From Sphingopyxis solisilvae (GTDB lineage Bacteria; Pseudomonadota; Alphaproteobacteria; Sphingomonadales; Sphingomonadaceae): a DNA stretch of 64,000 bases. Under the pieces are notes generated by a model. That model did not search any database and was not told where the DNA came from. It worked only from the letters and a program-made list of their open reading frames with translations. Below, piece by piece: positions 8,780 through 17,469 of this stretch. The first letter of the stretch is position 1; every line of letters begins with the position of its first letter. The stretch covers positions 34,546 to 98,545 of the forward strand of contig NZ_JADKYM010000012.1 in assembly GCF_015475875.1 (NCBI RefSeq), written 5' to 3'. Both the position numbers and the translations under genes were made by a program.

Positions 8780-8929
8780 AACAAGACGATCCTCCCCGCT
8801 TGCGGGGAGGTGGCAGCGCGAAGCGCTGACGGAGGGGGGTGGCGTCCTTCAGCGGCGCGTCAGGCCGATAGCCCCCTCCACCACCGCCTGCGCGGCGGCG
8901 GTCCCCCTACCCGCAAGTGGGGAGGATTT
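8780..8929. repeat. Dispersed hairpin-rich intergenic repeat, copy B
   Basis: About 150 bp. It is bounded by the inverted termini CCTCCCCGC/GCGGGGAGG (8791-8810) and ends in a GTGGGGAGGATTT copy. Internal features are a GCGCGAAGCGC hairpin, GCTGACGGAGGGG, CCCCCTCCACCACC and a GCCTGCGCGGCGGCGG segment. It is almost identical to the copy at the right edge of the window, starting at 63852. The two differ by two bases in the centre and a short indel near the GCGGCGG run. Copies with the same order of motifs but diverged sequence occur near 35.9 kb. Confidence 0.88.
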
Positions 8930-9046
8930 CGCTGGCCACATCCGGCCCCATCCGCCCCTCACCAACAATATACCGGTTCTTTTCGGCGCTCGTCCCAATC
9001 CCGATTCCCATGATAGCGTCGCCCCGACATTCTGGAGACGCCCTTG

Positions 9047-9466
9047 ATGAAACCCGCCCTGAAAACAGCCTTTGCGAACGAAATGGCGGCATCGCGCGCC
9101 GCCGAGGCGGCGGGTGACATGGCGCGCGCCAAACATCATCTGGAACGCGCGCATATTCTGGGCCAGCGCCGCTATTGGACGCACGTCCAGACACATTTCC
9201 ACATGTGGCGGCTCGCGCGCAAACAGGCCGACCGCAAGGAAGCGCGCGGCCAGCTCGTCCGCCTGTTCGGCGCCGGACCCTTTCATCTGGCAGGCTGGGT
9301 TCCGATCGGCAACACCGGCGGCGCCGACGTTTCGGCGACGCGGCCGATGCCGATCCCCGCCGACCTCCAACCCTATCTGGCCGGTCATTCGCTGCGCAAC
9401 GGGCTGATCCTGCGCGCGATTCTCGTCGCGCTGCTCGCCGCTGTATATCTCGTCCTGATGCGATAG
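9047..9466 (+). CDS. DUF3703 family protein
   Basis: 139 residues. ATG at 9047 with GGAG 9 nt upstream; a TTG one codon earlier is unlikely. The first ~90 residues are helical and match the DUF3703 pattern: an Ala-rich start, then RAKHHLERAHILGQRRYWTHVQTHF-like wording in shorter pieces (HLERAHILGQ, THFHMWRLA), and FGAGPFHLAGWVPIGNTGG. The C terminus is one hydrophobic segment (ILRAILVALLAAVYLVLM), suggesting a membrane anchor. Biochemical function is unknown. Convergent with the amidase gene. Confidence 0.82.
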   Translation: MKPALKTAFANEMAASRAAEAAGDMARAKHHLERAHILGQRRYWTHVQTHFHMWRLARKQADRKEARGQLVRLFGAGPFHLAGWVPIGNTGGADVSATRPMPIPADLQPYLAGHSLRNGLILRAILVALLAAVYLVLMR

Positions 9467-9496
9467 CCGGCGCGGCGACCGACCCTCGCCGGTCGC

Positions 9497-10186
9497 TCAA
9501 TTGCCCTCGGGCTGCGGCAGCAGCAGCGCGAGCAATATCGCGCGGCATTCGCCGTCGATCGTGCCGTCGATCAGCTCGGGGCGAAAGCGGCGCTGGAACG
9601 CGACCGTCGCCGCAAAACCGTCGGTCACATCATAGCCAAAGCGTTCGAGCGCCAGCAGAAAGCCGGCGTCGGTCCACAAGGGATCGGTCAGTTTCTTGCG
9701 CGGCCGCGGCAGCGCGAGGCGGCGGCGCGCCAGTTCCTCCCATGGGAACAGTTCGCCCGGATCCTGCTTGCGTGTCGGCGCAATGTCCGAATGCCCCACG
9801 ACATTGCCGCGGGTGATCGCATAGCGATCCTTGATCATATGGACGAGCCGCACCACCGACGCGACCTGCGGGTCGGGAAAGGGGACATAGCCGAATTCGT
9901 GGCCCGGGTTGACGATCTCGATCCCGACGCTCGCCGAATTGATGTCGCTGACCCCGCGCCAGTGCGACCGGCCCGCGTGCCAGGCGCGCTTGTCCTCGGG
10001 CACCATCCGGGTGATCTGGCCGTCCTCGCTGACGACATAATGCGCCGAAACCTTTGATTCGGGGTTGGCGAGCCAGTCGATCGCCGCCGCGCCGCTCGGC
10101 ATCCCGGTGTAGTGCAGCACGATCATCGAGATGGGCAGCGCGCGCTCGTCGAAATTGGGTGACCAGCGTTCGATAAAGTCGCTCAT
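9497..10186 (-). CDS. N-acetylmuramoyl-L-alanine amidase (Amidase_2 / AmiD-AmpD type)
   Basis: 229 residues. It cleaves the amide bond between muramic acid and the peptide stem, either on peptidoglycan or on recycled anhydro-muropeptides. Zinc and catalytic signatures are visible: MIVLHYTG (first His), NSASVGIEIVNPG, and VGHSDIAPTRKQDPG (second His plus Asp). The C-terminal ~65 residues resemble a peptidoglycan-binding repeat (GYDVTDGFAATVAFQRRFRP). No signal peptide is evident, which would suit a cytoplasmic AmpD-like role. However, the binding repeat is typical of the AmiD branch, so its location is uncertain. Confidence 0.92.
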   Translation of the reverse strand: MSDFIERWSPNFDERALPISMIVLHYTGMPSGAAAIDWLANPESKVSAHYVVSEDGQITRMVPEDKRAWHAGRSHWRGVSDINSASVGIEIVNPGHEFGYVPFPDPQVASVVRLVHMIKDRYAITRGNVVGHSDIAPTRKQDPGELFPWEELARRRLALPRPRKKLTDPLWTDAGFLLALERFGYDVTDGFAATVAFQRRFRPELIDGTIDGECRAILLALLLPQPEGN

Positions 10187-10260
10187 GCGGTTCGCGGCCC
10201 ATTGTTAGTCCCGGGACGGGATGCCGATCCACCTGCGCCAGCGCGGCGCAAATTGCAAGG

Positions 10261-11118
10261 TCAGGCGGCGGCGGCGCGGCGCACCTGCTGGTCGGCGGGT
10301 TCGTAGAGCCCGCGCAGCCTCGGACTGGCGACGAACTGGTCGGTCTGGCCGAGCACGGTTTCCCCGGCGCCCAGCACCAGAAAGCTTTGCGGCGCCGCCA
10401 TCGCGCGCAGCCGGGCGAACGCCTTTTGCCGCATCGGTCCGGAAAAATAGAGCAGCAGGTTGCGGCAAAAGATCAGGTCGGCCGCGCTGGCGAGCGGCGG
10501 CCGGTCGATGAGCATATTCTGCACCGAAAAATCGATCCGCCGCCTGAGGTCGGCCTTGGCGAGCCAGCCGGCTTCGGTCTGGTCAAACCAGCGCACCATA
10601 CGCTGCACCGGCAGCCCGCGCTGGATCTCGAACTGGCTGTACAGACCGATGCGGGCGCGGCTGATCGCGTGATAACTGACGTCGGTCCCGACGATGTCGA
10701 TCTGCCACCCCGCCCACGCCTCGCCCTGTTCGGCGATCAGCATCGCCAGCGAATAGGCCTCCTGCCCCGTCGACACCCCGCAATGCCAGATCGTCAGCCG
10801 CCGCTGGCGCAAATTGACCTGTCGCAAATGTTCAAGTGCGGTGCTTGCAATGTCGTCGAACACGCTGTGTTCACGGTAGAAATAGGTTTCGTTGTTCAAC
10901 ATCGCATCGACCGTGTCGTCGAGCAGCTGGCGGCTGTTCGACGTGACCAGCGCCGCGACCAGCGCGTCGAGGTCGTCGATACCATGGCGCTGCATCACCG
11001 GTTTCAGCGACATTTCGATGCGCCAGATGCGATTCGGCGACAGCGTCTGGCCGGTCCGCGATTCGAGCACCCCCATCAGCACGCGATAGGCCGACTCGCT
11101 GGCGCTGCTGCCCATCAT
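10261..11118 (-). CDS. cheR: Chemotaxis protein methyltransferase CheR
   Basis: 285 residues. It transfers methyl groups from SAM to chemoreceptor glutamates. The N-terminal helical domain is followed by NNETYFYRE and the SAM-binding region WHCGVSTGQEAYSLAML, with NLLLYFSG near residue 220, all typical of CheR. ATG at 11116-11118 overlaps the cheB stop as ATGA. No pentapeptide tether or TPR domain is present. Last gene of the minus-strand cheA-cheW-cheY-cheB-cheR cluster. Confidence 0.95.
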   Translation of the reverse strand: MMGSSASESAYRVLMGVLESRTGQTLSPNRIWRIEMSLKPVMQRHGIDDLDALVAALVTSNSRQLLDDTVDAMLNNETYFYREHSVFDDIASTALEHLRQVNLRQRRLTIWHCGVSTGQEAYSLAMLIAEQGEAWAGWQIDIVGTDVSYHAISRARIGLYSQFEIQRGLPVQRMVRWFDQTEAGWLAKADLRRRIDFSVQNMLIDRPPLASAADLIFCRNLLLYFSGPMRQKAFARLRAMAAPQSFLVLGAGETVLGQTDQFVASPRLRGLYEPADQQVRRAAAA

Positions 11119-12215
11119 GCGGGCCGTCGCCCGGGCAGGAAGCTGCCCAGCATCAGCGCGATTGCATCGGGGTTGAGCGTCGCGGCGGCAATGCCTGCCT
11201 TGGCGACGGCGCCGGGCATGCCCCAGATCACGCAGCTTTCGGGCGCCTGCGCGAACACCGTGCCGCCCGCCTGTTTCAGCCGCGCCGCGCCCGCGGCGCC
11301 GTCGCGGCCCATGCCGCTCAGCACGACGCCGACCCCGCTGTTGCCATAAACCTCCGCCACCGAACCGAACATCGGGTCGGCCGAGGGGCAGCAGCCATTG
11401 TCGACCGGGCGGTGGTCAAGCGCGATGGTCTTGCGGCGGCCGTGCGCGACCACCACAATATGCGCGTCGCCTGGCGCCAGATAGATATGGCCGGGCTCGA
11501 TCACCATGCCGTCCGCCGCGACGAGCGCCCGCCGGTCGGTCATCGTCGCGATCTGTTTGGCGTAAAATTCCATAAAGGCGTCGGGCAGATGCTGGGTCAG
11601 CAGGATCGGCGCGGTGATCCGCGGGTCGAGATGCGCCAGAAAATTGGCAAAGGCCGGAATGCCGCCGGTCGATGCGGCGACCGCGATACATTCGAGCGGC
11701 TGGTCGCCTTCGACCGCCAGCGCGACCGGCGGCGCCGCGCGGCGTTCGGCAACGGGAACCGGCGCCGGATAATCCTGCTGCTGGCCAAGCGACAATATCC
11801 GCTCGGTCAGCACTTCGGCAAAGCGCCCCGAAAAGCTGCCGCGACCCGGTTTGGCGAGCGTGTCGCTCGCGCCCAGCGCCAGCGCCTCGATCGCGGCCGG
11901 GCCGCCCTCGACGCAGTTCGATGACAGGATCAGCACCCGCGCGCGCGCGGCGCGTTCCAAAATGTGCGGCAGCGCGTCGATGCCGTTCATCCCCGGCATT
12001 TCGATGTCGAGCACCACCACATCGACGGGTTCGCGTGCCAGAAAGGCGAGCGCGTCGTGCGCGGAAGCGACCGAGGCGCAGACTTGCAGGCCGGGCTGCT
12101 GGTCGACGATGCGCTCCAATATGCTGCGGACGACCAGACTGTCGTCGACCAGCATCACCCGGACGGTGCGCGCCGTTGGTTCGGGGTCGGGATCGAGGGG
12201 TTGTGGCCGCGCCAT
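11115..12215 (-). CDS. cheB: Chemotaxis response regulator protein-glutamate methylesterase CheB
   Basis: 366 residues from the ATG at 12213-12215; a TTG at 12233 overlapping the cheY stop is an alternative. The N-terminal receiver domain has the phosphoacceptor Asp in VVVLDIEMPGMNG. The C-terminal methylesterase has the catalytic triad motifs STGG (Ser), LTQHLP (His) and GMGRDGAAG (Asp). It demethylates or deamidates chemoreceptors when phosphorylated by CheA. Lies between cheY and cheR. Confidence 0.95.
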   Translation of the reverse strand: MARPQPLDPDPEPTARTVRVMLVDDSLVVRSILERIVDQQPGLQVCASVASAHDALAFLAREPVDVVVLDIEMPGMNGIDALPHILERAARARVLILSSNCVEGGPAAIEALALGASDTLAKPGRGSFSGRFAEVLTERILSLGQQQDYPAPVPVAERRAAPPVALAVEGDQPLECIAVAASTGGIPAFANFLAHLDPRITAPILLTQHLPDAFMEFYAKQIATMTDRRALVAADGMVIEPGHIYLAPGDAHIVVVAHGRRKTIALDHRPVDNGCCPSADPMFGSVAEVYGNSGVGVVLSGMGRDGAAGAARLKQAGGTVFAQAPESCVIWGMPGAVAKAGIAAATLNPDAIALMLGSFLPGRRPA

Positions 12216-12225
12216 CGCCAGCGGC

Positions 12226-12600
12226 TCAGGCAACGCCGACGAGTTGCAATTTTCCTTCCAGCGTTTCGCGGTCGAACGGCTTCATGACATATTCGTCGGC
12301 CCCCGCCTCGATCGCGGCGCGAATATGGTCGATGCTGTTCTCGGTCGTGCAGAACACGACCCGCGGGCGTTCTTCATGCCCGTAATCGAGATCGTTGAAC
12401 GCGCCCAGAAACTCCATCCCGCTCATCACCGGCATGTTCCAGTCGAGCAGGATGACGTCGGGCCGGTTGGCGCGGCAAAAGGTCAGCGCCTCCTGCCCGT
12501 CGGCGGCTTCCTCGACCGCAAACGACATGCTTTCAAGGATGTGGCGCGCGACCTTGCGAATGACTTTGCTGTCGTCAACGACCAGACAGGATTTCGACAT
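12226..12600 (-). CDS. cheY: CheY-type response regulator
   Basis: 124 residues, a single receiver domain. Acidic pocket in SCLVVDDSKVIRK, phosphoacceptor Asp in VILLDWNMPVMSG, Thr in VVFCTTEN and Lys in YVMKPFDRETL are all present, so it should be phosphorylated by CheA. It lies directly after cheW, with a 75-bp gap that contains a small GCTGAA/TTCAGC hairpin (12638-12655). Output partner is probably the flagellar motor, or a single-domain relay; the sequence does not decide. Confidence 0.92.
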   Translation of the reverse strand: MSKSCLVVDDSKVIRKVARHILESMSFAVEEAADGQEALTFCRANRPDVILLDWNMPVMSGMEFLGAFNDLDYGHEERPRVVFCTTENSIDHIRAAIEAGADEYVMKPFDRETLEGKLQLVGVA

Positions 12601-12675
12601 CTAATTTACTCCAGCCCCGGTAATAGGCGCATGTTAAGCTGAAGGGGTATTCAGCACGTTAATAGACGGCAGGAA

Positions 12676-13113
12676 TCACTCTGCATTTAGGACCGGCAAG
12701 GTGATGAAATGCGACGGATCGACGACCAGCAGCGACGCGCCTTCATGTTCGATCATCGCATCGGCGACCCGCGCCCAGCCTGGAAGCAGCTTGCCCGCCA
12801 CCCGCGTTTCGGGGGCGTCGATGAAACACACATCCTCGATCGCATCGGCGAGCAGCGCATAGCCGTGATCGGCTACATCGACGACGATCACCCGCTGGCC
12901 TTCCGCGACGGGCACCGGCGGCAGGCCGATGACGACATGCGGGTCGATCAGGGTGAAGACGCGGCTGCGCAGCGCGAACAGCCCCGCGACATGCGGCGGG
13001 GCGCCGGGCACTTCAACCGGCGTCCCCACGGTGACCACCGAATGAATCGCGCGGCTGCGCAACGCAACGCGCGTGTCGGCGATCCGCGCGACCAGATACA
13101 GCTTGTCCATCAT
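12676..13113 (-). CDS. cheW: Chemotaxis coupling protein CheW
   Basis: 145 residues, one CheW domain. It links chemoreceptors to CheA. The pattern is a beta-barrel with RIADTRVALRSRAIHSVV, HVAGLFALRSRVFTLIDPHV and VIVVDVADHGYALLADAI. ATG at 13111-13113 overlaps the cheA stop as ATGA; a second ATG follows at 13108-13110. The longer open frame upstream is a shadow of cheA. Confidence 0.9.
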   Translation of the reverse strand: MMDKLYLVARIADTRVALRSRAIHSVVTVGTPVEVPGAPPHVAGLFALRSRVFTLIDPHVVIGLPPVPVAEGQRVIVVDVADHGYALLADAIEDVCFIDAPETRVAGKLLPGWARVADAMIEHEGASLLVVDPSHFITLPVLNAE

Positions 13114-15521
13114 ACCCCGCGTCCTCCCACGCGCTGCGCCAGCGCGTCGAGCAACGCCTGCCGGTCGTAGCGATAGACGGTGTCGTCGTCCGGCCCCGTC
13201 GCGGCCACGGCGGTGCGCAGGCGAATGACCGGCACCGCATCGACGACCGGGGCGATATCGCCGCCGTCGTCGGCCAGACACAGCAGCACGTCGGGCGTTT
13301 CGTCGTCTTCGGCAGCGGTCGCGGCGACCCGGTAACCGGCGCTGCGCAGCAGCGGCGCGAGGAAATTTTCGCCCCAGCCGTCGTCGTCGGCGGCCAGGCG
13401 GCAAAGCGGCGCATGACCCGCGACCGGCGCCGTATCGCGCCGCGCATATTGTTCCATCAGCCAGAACGGATCGATCAGTTCGACCGGCTCGCCGCCGACC
13501 AGCACGACCCCGGCAATCAGCCCGGGCGCCGCCGCCGGCTGCACCGCGTCAGGCAGGCGGACGATATCGACCACCTCCGCGATCGGATAACAGAGCATCG
13601 CCTGGCCATCGTGGAGTCGCATGAGCTTTTGGGTCGATTGCCCGTCGGGCGCCGCGGGCAGTTTGGCCGCATGGACCGGATAGATGTCGTCGCCGATGCG
13701 GACCTGGATGCGGCCCGCGCTTTCGAACAGCGCCGCCGCCGGGACTTCCTCGACCCGCTCGATCACCGACAGGCGGATACCGCGCATGCGGCCGGCCGCC
13801 TCGCGGAAAAGGAGCAGCTGCGCCGCACCGCGCGCGGCCGATGCCTGTGCTTCGGCTTCGGCCGCGCCATCGCGCCGGCGTCCGGCTTCGGCGGCGTCGA
13901 TGCGCGCGACCGCCAGCAAGCCCTGCACGTCGAGCAACAACACCGGCCGACCATTGTCGGGCAAGGTCGTCCCGGCATAGAGCCCCGTTGCCATGATCAT
14001 CGGCGCCGCGGGCTTGATGACTAGTTCCTCATGATCGTGGATCGCCGCGACGCTCAGCGCATAGCTTTGCCCCTGCCCCGGCCGGATGATAACCAGCGCG
14101 CGGTCGTCGGCATCGTCCGCCGCGTCATGTTCGCGGCCGATGACATCTTCCAGCCGCAGCAGCGGATATTGTTCGCCGCGCACCGTCGCCAGTTCACCGC
14201 CGCCGACGCGGTCGATCCGCACCGTGTCGCCATTTTCGAGCAGAATCTCGCGCACCGCGCCGCGCGGGATGGCAAAATACTGCCCGGCAGCGCGCACCAT
14301 CAGCCCCGAAATGATCGTCAGCGTCATCGGTACGCGCAGCAGGATCGTCAGTCCCCTGCCCTCGTCGTTGCGCAGTTCGACGATGCCGCCGATCTTTTCG
14401 ATATTGGCTTTGACGATGTCCATGCCGACGCCGCGGCCCGACACCGCGGTAATCTTGGCGGCGGTCGAAAAGCCGGGCCGGAAAATCAGCTCGAGCTTTT
14501 CCTTCGGCGACATCGTCCGCGCTTCGGCGGCGGTGATCGCGCGCGATGCGACCGCTTTCGCCGTGATCGCTTCGGGCGACAGGCCGCGGCCGTCGTCGCG
14601 CACCTCGATCTCGATCTGGTTGCCCGATTGCCGCGCGGCGACCGAAATCGTCGCGGTGATATCCTTGCCCGCCGCGACGCGGTCTTCCAGCGTCTCGATG
14701 CCATGGTCGATCGCGTTGCGCACGATGTGGATCAACGGATCGCGGATATTCTCCATCATCTCGCGGTCCAGCTCGACCTCGCCGCCGCTGGTCTGGAACG
14801 CGATTTTTTTGCCCATATCCTGCGCCAGGTCGCGCACGATGCGCGGCAAAGGCGCGAACAATTTGTCGATTCGCTGCATCCGCATCTGGCTCACCGACTG
14901 GCGCATCCCCGCGATCGAGTCCGACAGCCGGTCGAACGAGGCGATGACCGCCGGGCTCGCCCCCGACTCGCGCAGCATCCGCGCGAACTCGTTGCGGACC
15001 AGCACAATGTCGGTGACCGCGGTCATCACGCTGTCGAGCAGCGGCAACGGCACCCGGATCGACCGCCAGCTTTGCAGGTCGCCCTGTAAATCATCTTCGC
15101 GGCGAAGCTGGACCCCGGCCGCCTCGGGCGGGCGTTCCGCCGCTTGACCTGTCTCCCGATCGGCAAGTGCGGCGATGACCGCCCGGTCGTCGCCCGCCGG
15201 CTCGGTGCCGTCCTGACCCAGCGCCGTGCAGAGCATATTGAGCCGGTCGACGATACCCAGCACCCCGGTGACCAGCGCCGCATCGGCAGCGCGCTGCCCG
15301 CGCCGCACCTGATCGAGTGCGTCTTCGGCGGCATGGGCCAGCGCGGTAACGCGCGGCAGCGCCAGGAATCCCGAGCTGCCTTTTATGGTATGAACCAGGC
15401 GGAAAATCGCGTCGAGCTGCGCCCGGTCGGCGGGATCCGCCTCCCACGCAACCAGCGCCCCGCCCGCTTCGGCCAGGATCTCTGCCGTTTCGGCCAGAAA
15501 GTCGTTCAGCAGATCGTCCAT
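13110..15521 (-). CDS. cheA: Chemotaxis histidine kinase CheA with extra CheW-like and pseudo-receiver domains
   Basis: 803 residues from ATG 15519-15521. Domain order: Hpt with His44 in VHTIKGSSGFL; P3 dimerisation region (~170-240); HATPase with HIVRNAIDHGIE and GRGVGMDIVKANIEKIGG; CheW-like P5 (~420-540). A second CheW-like domain follows (starting near QLLLFREAAGRMRG). The C-terminal ~115 residues fold-match a receiver, but the position of the phosphoacceptor Asp reads DVLLC and the usual KP loop is missing. No classical P2 CheY-binding domain is obvious. Likely leads the che operon. A CtrA-like motif lies 49 nt upstream of the start codon. Confidence 0.94.
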   Translation of the reverse strand: MDDLLNDFLAETAEILAEAGGALVAWEADPADRAQLDAIFRLVHTIKGSSGFLALPRVTALAHAAEDALDQVRRGQRAADAALVTGVLGIVDRLNMLCTALGQDGTEPAGDDRAVIAALADRETGQAAERPPEAAGVQLRREDDLQGDLQSWRSIRVPLPLLDSVMTAVTDIVLVRNEFARMLRESGASPAVIASFDRLSDSIAGMRQSVSQMRMQRIDKLFAPLPRIVRDLAQDMGKKIAFQTSGGEVELDREMMENIRDPLIHIVRNAIDHGIETLEDRVAAGKDITATISVAARQSGNQIEIEVRDDGRGLSPEAITAKAVASRAITAAEARTMSPKEKLELIFRPGFSTAAKITAVSGRGVGMDIVKANIEKIGGIVELRNDEGRGLTILLRVPMTLTIISGLMVRAAGQYFAIPRGAVREILLENGDTVRIDRVGGGELATVRGEQYPLLRLEDVIGREHDAADDADDRALVIIRPGQGQSYALSVAAIHDHEELVIKPAAPMIMATGLYAGTTLPDNGRPVLLLDVQGLLAVARIDAAEAGRRRDGAAEAEAQASAARGAAQLLLFREAAGRMRGIRLSVIERVEEVPAAALFESAGRIQVRIGDDIYPVHAAKLPAAPDGQSTQKLMRLHDGQAMLCYPIAEVVDIVRLPDAVQPAAAPGLIAGVVLVGGEPVELIDPFWLMEQYARRDTAPVAGHAPLCRLAADDDGWGENFLAPLLRSAGYRVAATAAEDDETPDVLLCLADDGGDIAPVVDAVPVIRLRTAVAATGPDDDTVYRYDRQALLDALAQRVGGRGV

Positions 15522-15569
15522 CGCGGTACCGGTGCGCCCCAGAAAATCGAGGCTGCACCATGGCGGACA

Positions 15570-15588
15570 ATGGTTAACGGACGGTTTG
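15570..15588 (-). promoter_or_regulatory. CtrA-like motif upstream of cheA
   Basis: On the minus strand TTAACCAT (15570-15577) is preceded by CAAA and a 7-nt spacer, that is, one perfect and one poor half of TTAA-N7-TTAA. It lies 49 bp upstream of the cheA start. Cell-cycle regulator CtrA controls motility genes in many alphaproteobacteria. Binding here is inference from the motif and context only. Confidence 0.4.
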
Positions 15589-15605
15589 TTTCGTAAAACA
15601 GGCAA

Positions 15606-15621
15606 CCACCCCGTGGGGTGG
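15606..15621 (-). terminator. Possible terminator hairpin after chpT
   Basis: CCACCCC/GGGGTGG with a 2-nt loop begins 2 bp after the chpT stop codon. On the minus strand it is followed by TTGCCTGTTTT. It would separate chpT transcription from the che operon. The T-tract is imperfect. Confidence 0.4.
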
Positions 15622-15622
15622 A

Positions 15623-16276
15623 TCAGCGCCCGCGCAGCACCGCCCCGACCAGCAGCGATGTCGGCGTCTCGCGCGCCAGCATCACGGTCCCGCCATTCTG
15701 CGCCGCGACCGCCTGCACCAGCACCGCGGGCGCGGTGCGCGAGGTCATCGCGGTCGCACCTTCGCCATCGCGCAGGATTGTCTCGACATCGGCGTCAAGG
15801 AAGATGCGCTCGGCCTCGACATGCAGCGCGATTTCGATCCCGCCGCCCTGATCGGCGCTCTGATTCTCGCAGCCGATGTCGAGCCGCCCGCCGCGCACCA
15901 GCGCATCGACCAGCAGCAGCGCGAGGTTCAGGATGATCTTGACCGCCGGTTTGGGCAGCGGTTCGGCGCCGATCATCCAGTTCAATTCGATCGCGCGGTC
16001 GCCGATGATCCCCTGGATCGCCGATTTCGCTTCGTCGGCCGGCACCATCTCGCCAAATCCGCCCGCCGACCCGAAGGCGAGGCGAAAGAATTTCAGCTTG
16101 TTCGCCGACGTCCGCGCGCTCTGTTCGAGCAATTCGACGCAGCGCGCGCGCATTTCGGGGTCTTTTTCATCGGCGAGCAGTTCCAGCCCGTTGGCGAACG
16201 CCCCCACCGGGCTCAGCAGGTCGTGACACAGGCGCGAGGCCAGCATGGAGGCGAAATCGACGCGGTCGTCGGACAT
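15623..16276 (-). CDS. chpT: Histidine phosphotransferase ChpT
   Basis: 217 residues. In alphaproteobacteria ChpT takes phosphate from the hybrid kinase CckA and passes it to CtrA and CpdR. The H-box LASRLCHDLLSPVGAFANGL is present with phospho-accepting His18. The rest is a degenerate HATPase-like fold (VKIILNLALLLVDALVRGG) that lacks nucleotide-binding motifs, as expected for ChpT. Start ATG 16274-16276 with GGGGAG upstream. A TTAACCA motif overlaps the ribosome-binding region. It lies upstream of cheA on the same strand, about 100 bp away, physically joining the cell-cycle relay and chemotaxis genes. Confidence 0.9.
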   Translation of the reverse strand: MSDDRVDFASMLASRLCHDLLSPVGAFANGLELLADEKDPEMRARCVELLEQSARTSANKLKFFRLAFGSAGGFGEMVPADEAKSAIQGIIGDRAIELNWMIGAEPLPKPAVKIILNLALLLVDALVRGGRLDIGCENQSADQGGGIEIALHVEAERIFLDADVETILRDGEGATAMTSRTAPAVLVQAVAAQNGGTVMLARETPTSLLVGAVLRGR

Positions 16277-16429
16277 GGATTGGTTAACTCCCCGCAAGCC
16301 GGACGTGACCGGCGCGGATGCCTCCTAGGACAGCGAGCCCGTCCAGGGCAAGGGCGATCCCCGGCCCGTCGTCCCGGCAAGACCGTCGGTCCCCTTGAAA
16401 ATTTGCGGTGGGTTTCCACATCATCGTCA

Positions 16430-17386
16430 ATGCAGGGGGATGACGATATTTTGACCGTGGCGCTCGACAGCAGCGCGGCCGGACTGCGCCTCGACCGCGC
16501 GCTGGCCGAGGCGCTGCCCAGCCTGTCGCGCGAGCGGGTCAAGAGCCTGATCAAAGGCGGACGCGTTGCCCGTGCCGACGGCGCCGTCCTGTGGGATCCC
16601 GCCGCCAAGACGACGCCGCCCGCGACGCTCGAAGTGCGCGTTCCGGCCGCCGCCCCGGCGCATAATGTCGCGCAGGATCTGGCGCTCGTCATCGCCTATG
16701 AGGACGAACATCTGATCGTGGTCGACAAGCCTGCGGGCATGGTCGTCCATCCCGCGGCGGGCAATCTTGACGGCACGATGGTCAACGCGCTGCTGCATCA
16801 TTGCGCGGGGCAGCTGTCGGGGATCGGCGGCGTCGCGCGGCCGGGCATCGTCCACCGCATCGACAAGGATACCAGCGGGCTGATCGTCGCCGCGAAGCAT
16901 GACAAGGCGCATGAGGGGCTGGCCAAACAGTTCGCCGCGCACAGCATCGATCGCCGCTATCTGGCGGTCGCGACCGGGCGCCCGATGCCTGCCGCTGGCA
17001 CCGTCGATGCCGCGCTCGGCCGGTCGAGCAGCAATCGCAAGAAGATGGCCATCGTCGCCGAAGGCCGCGGCAAACACGCGATCACCCATTATCGCACGAT
17101 CGAACCCCTCCAAGGCGCAACTTTGGTCGAATGTCGGCTGGAAACCGGCCGCACGCATCAGGTGCGCGTCCATATGGCGCATATCGGGCATCCACTGGTC
17201 GGCGACCCGGTCTATGGCCGCGCCCGCAAGCCGCTGTCGGATGTTCTGAAAACGCTGGGTTTCGCGCGGCAGGCATTGCACGCCGCCCATTTGGGCTTTA
17301 TTCATCCGGTGACCGGTAACAAAGTCGCGCTCGACAGCGAAATACCGCCCGATATGCGGGAACTGATCGACCAATTGCGCGTTTAA
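16430..17386 (+). CDS. RluA/RluD-family pseudouridine synthase
   Basis: 318 residues from ATG 16430. An alternative TTG at 16451 has GGGGGA 10 nt upstream and may be the real start. An N-terminal S4 RNA-binding domain (LDRALAEALPSLSRERVKSLIKGG) is followed by the catalytic domain, with HRIDKDTSGLIVAAK (catalytic Asp), GRTHQVRVHMAHIGHPLVGD and RQALHAAHLGF. It isomerises uridines in 23S rRNA if it is a true RluD orthologue. Divergent from chpT; followed 83 bp later by rpoH, a common alphaproteobacterial pairing. Confidence 0.94.
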   Translation: MQGDDDILTVALDSSAAGLRLDRALAEALPSLSRERVKSLIKGGRVARADGAVLWDPAAKTTPPATLEVRVPAAAPAHNVAQDLALVIAYEDEHLIVVDKPAGMVVHPAAGNLDGTMVNALLHHCAGQLSGIGGVARPGIVHRIDKDTSGLIVAAKHDKAHEGLAKQFAAHSIDRRYLAVATGRPMPAAGTVDAALGRSSSNRKKMAIVAEGRGKHAITHYRTIEPLQGATLVECRLETGRTHQVRVHMAHIGHPLVGDPVYGRARKPLSDVLKTLGFARQALHAAHLGFIHPVTGNKVALDSEIPPDMRELIDQLRV

Positions 17387-17469
17387 GTTTCGAATGAAAA
17401 TCTATCTCGACCGCACGAACCAACCGCGGCATATTCCGACTTCAGATTTCAAAGGGAAGACGCTCTCCT

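Larger units (their letters stand above)
8715..9046. other. Intergenic region rnpB to DUF3703 gene
   Basis: 332 bp without a gene. The first ~50 bp hold the rnpB promoter, 8780-8929 is a dispersed repeat, and the last ~115 bp lead into the DUF3703 gene, with GGAG at 9034-9037 as its ribosome-binding site. I see no other feature. Confidence 0.6.

Noticed and set aside
12638..12655. GCTGAA/TTCAGC hairpin between cheW and cheY
   Set aside because: Six-bp stem with no T-run; too weak to claim as a terminator or attenuator.
16281..16287. TTAACCA motif just before chpT
   Set aside because: It overlaps the ribosome-binding region (5 bp before the start codon) and lacks a second half-site, so a CtrA site is less likely than at cheA and the receptor.
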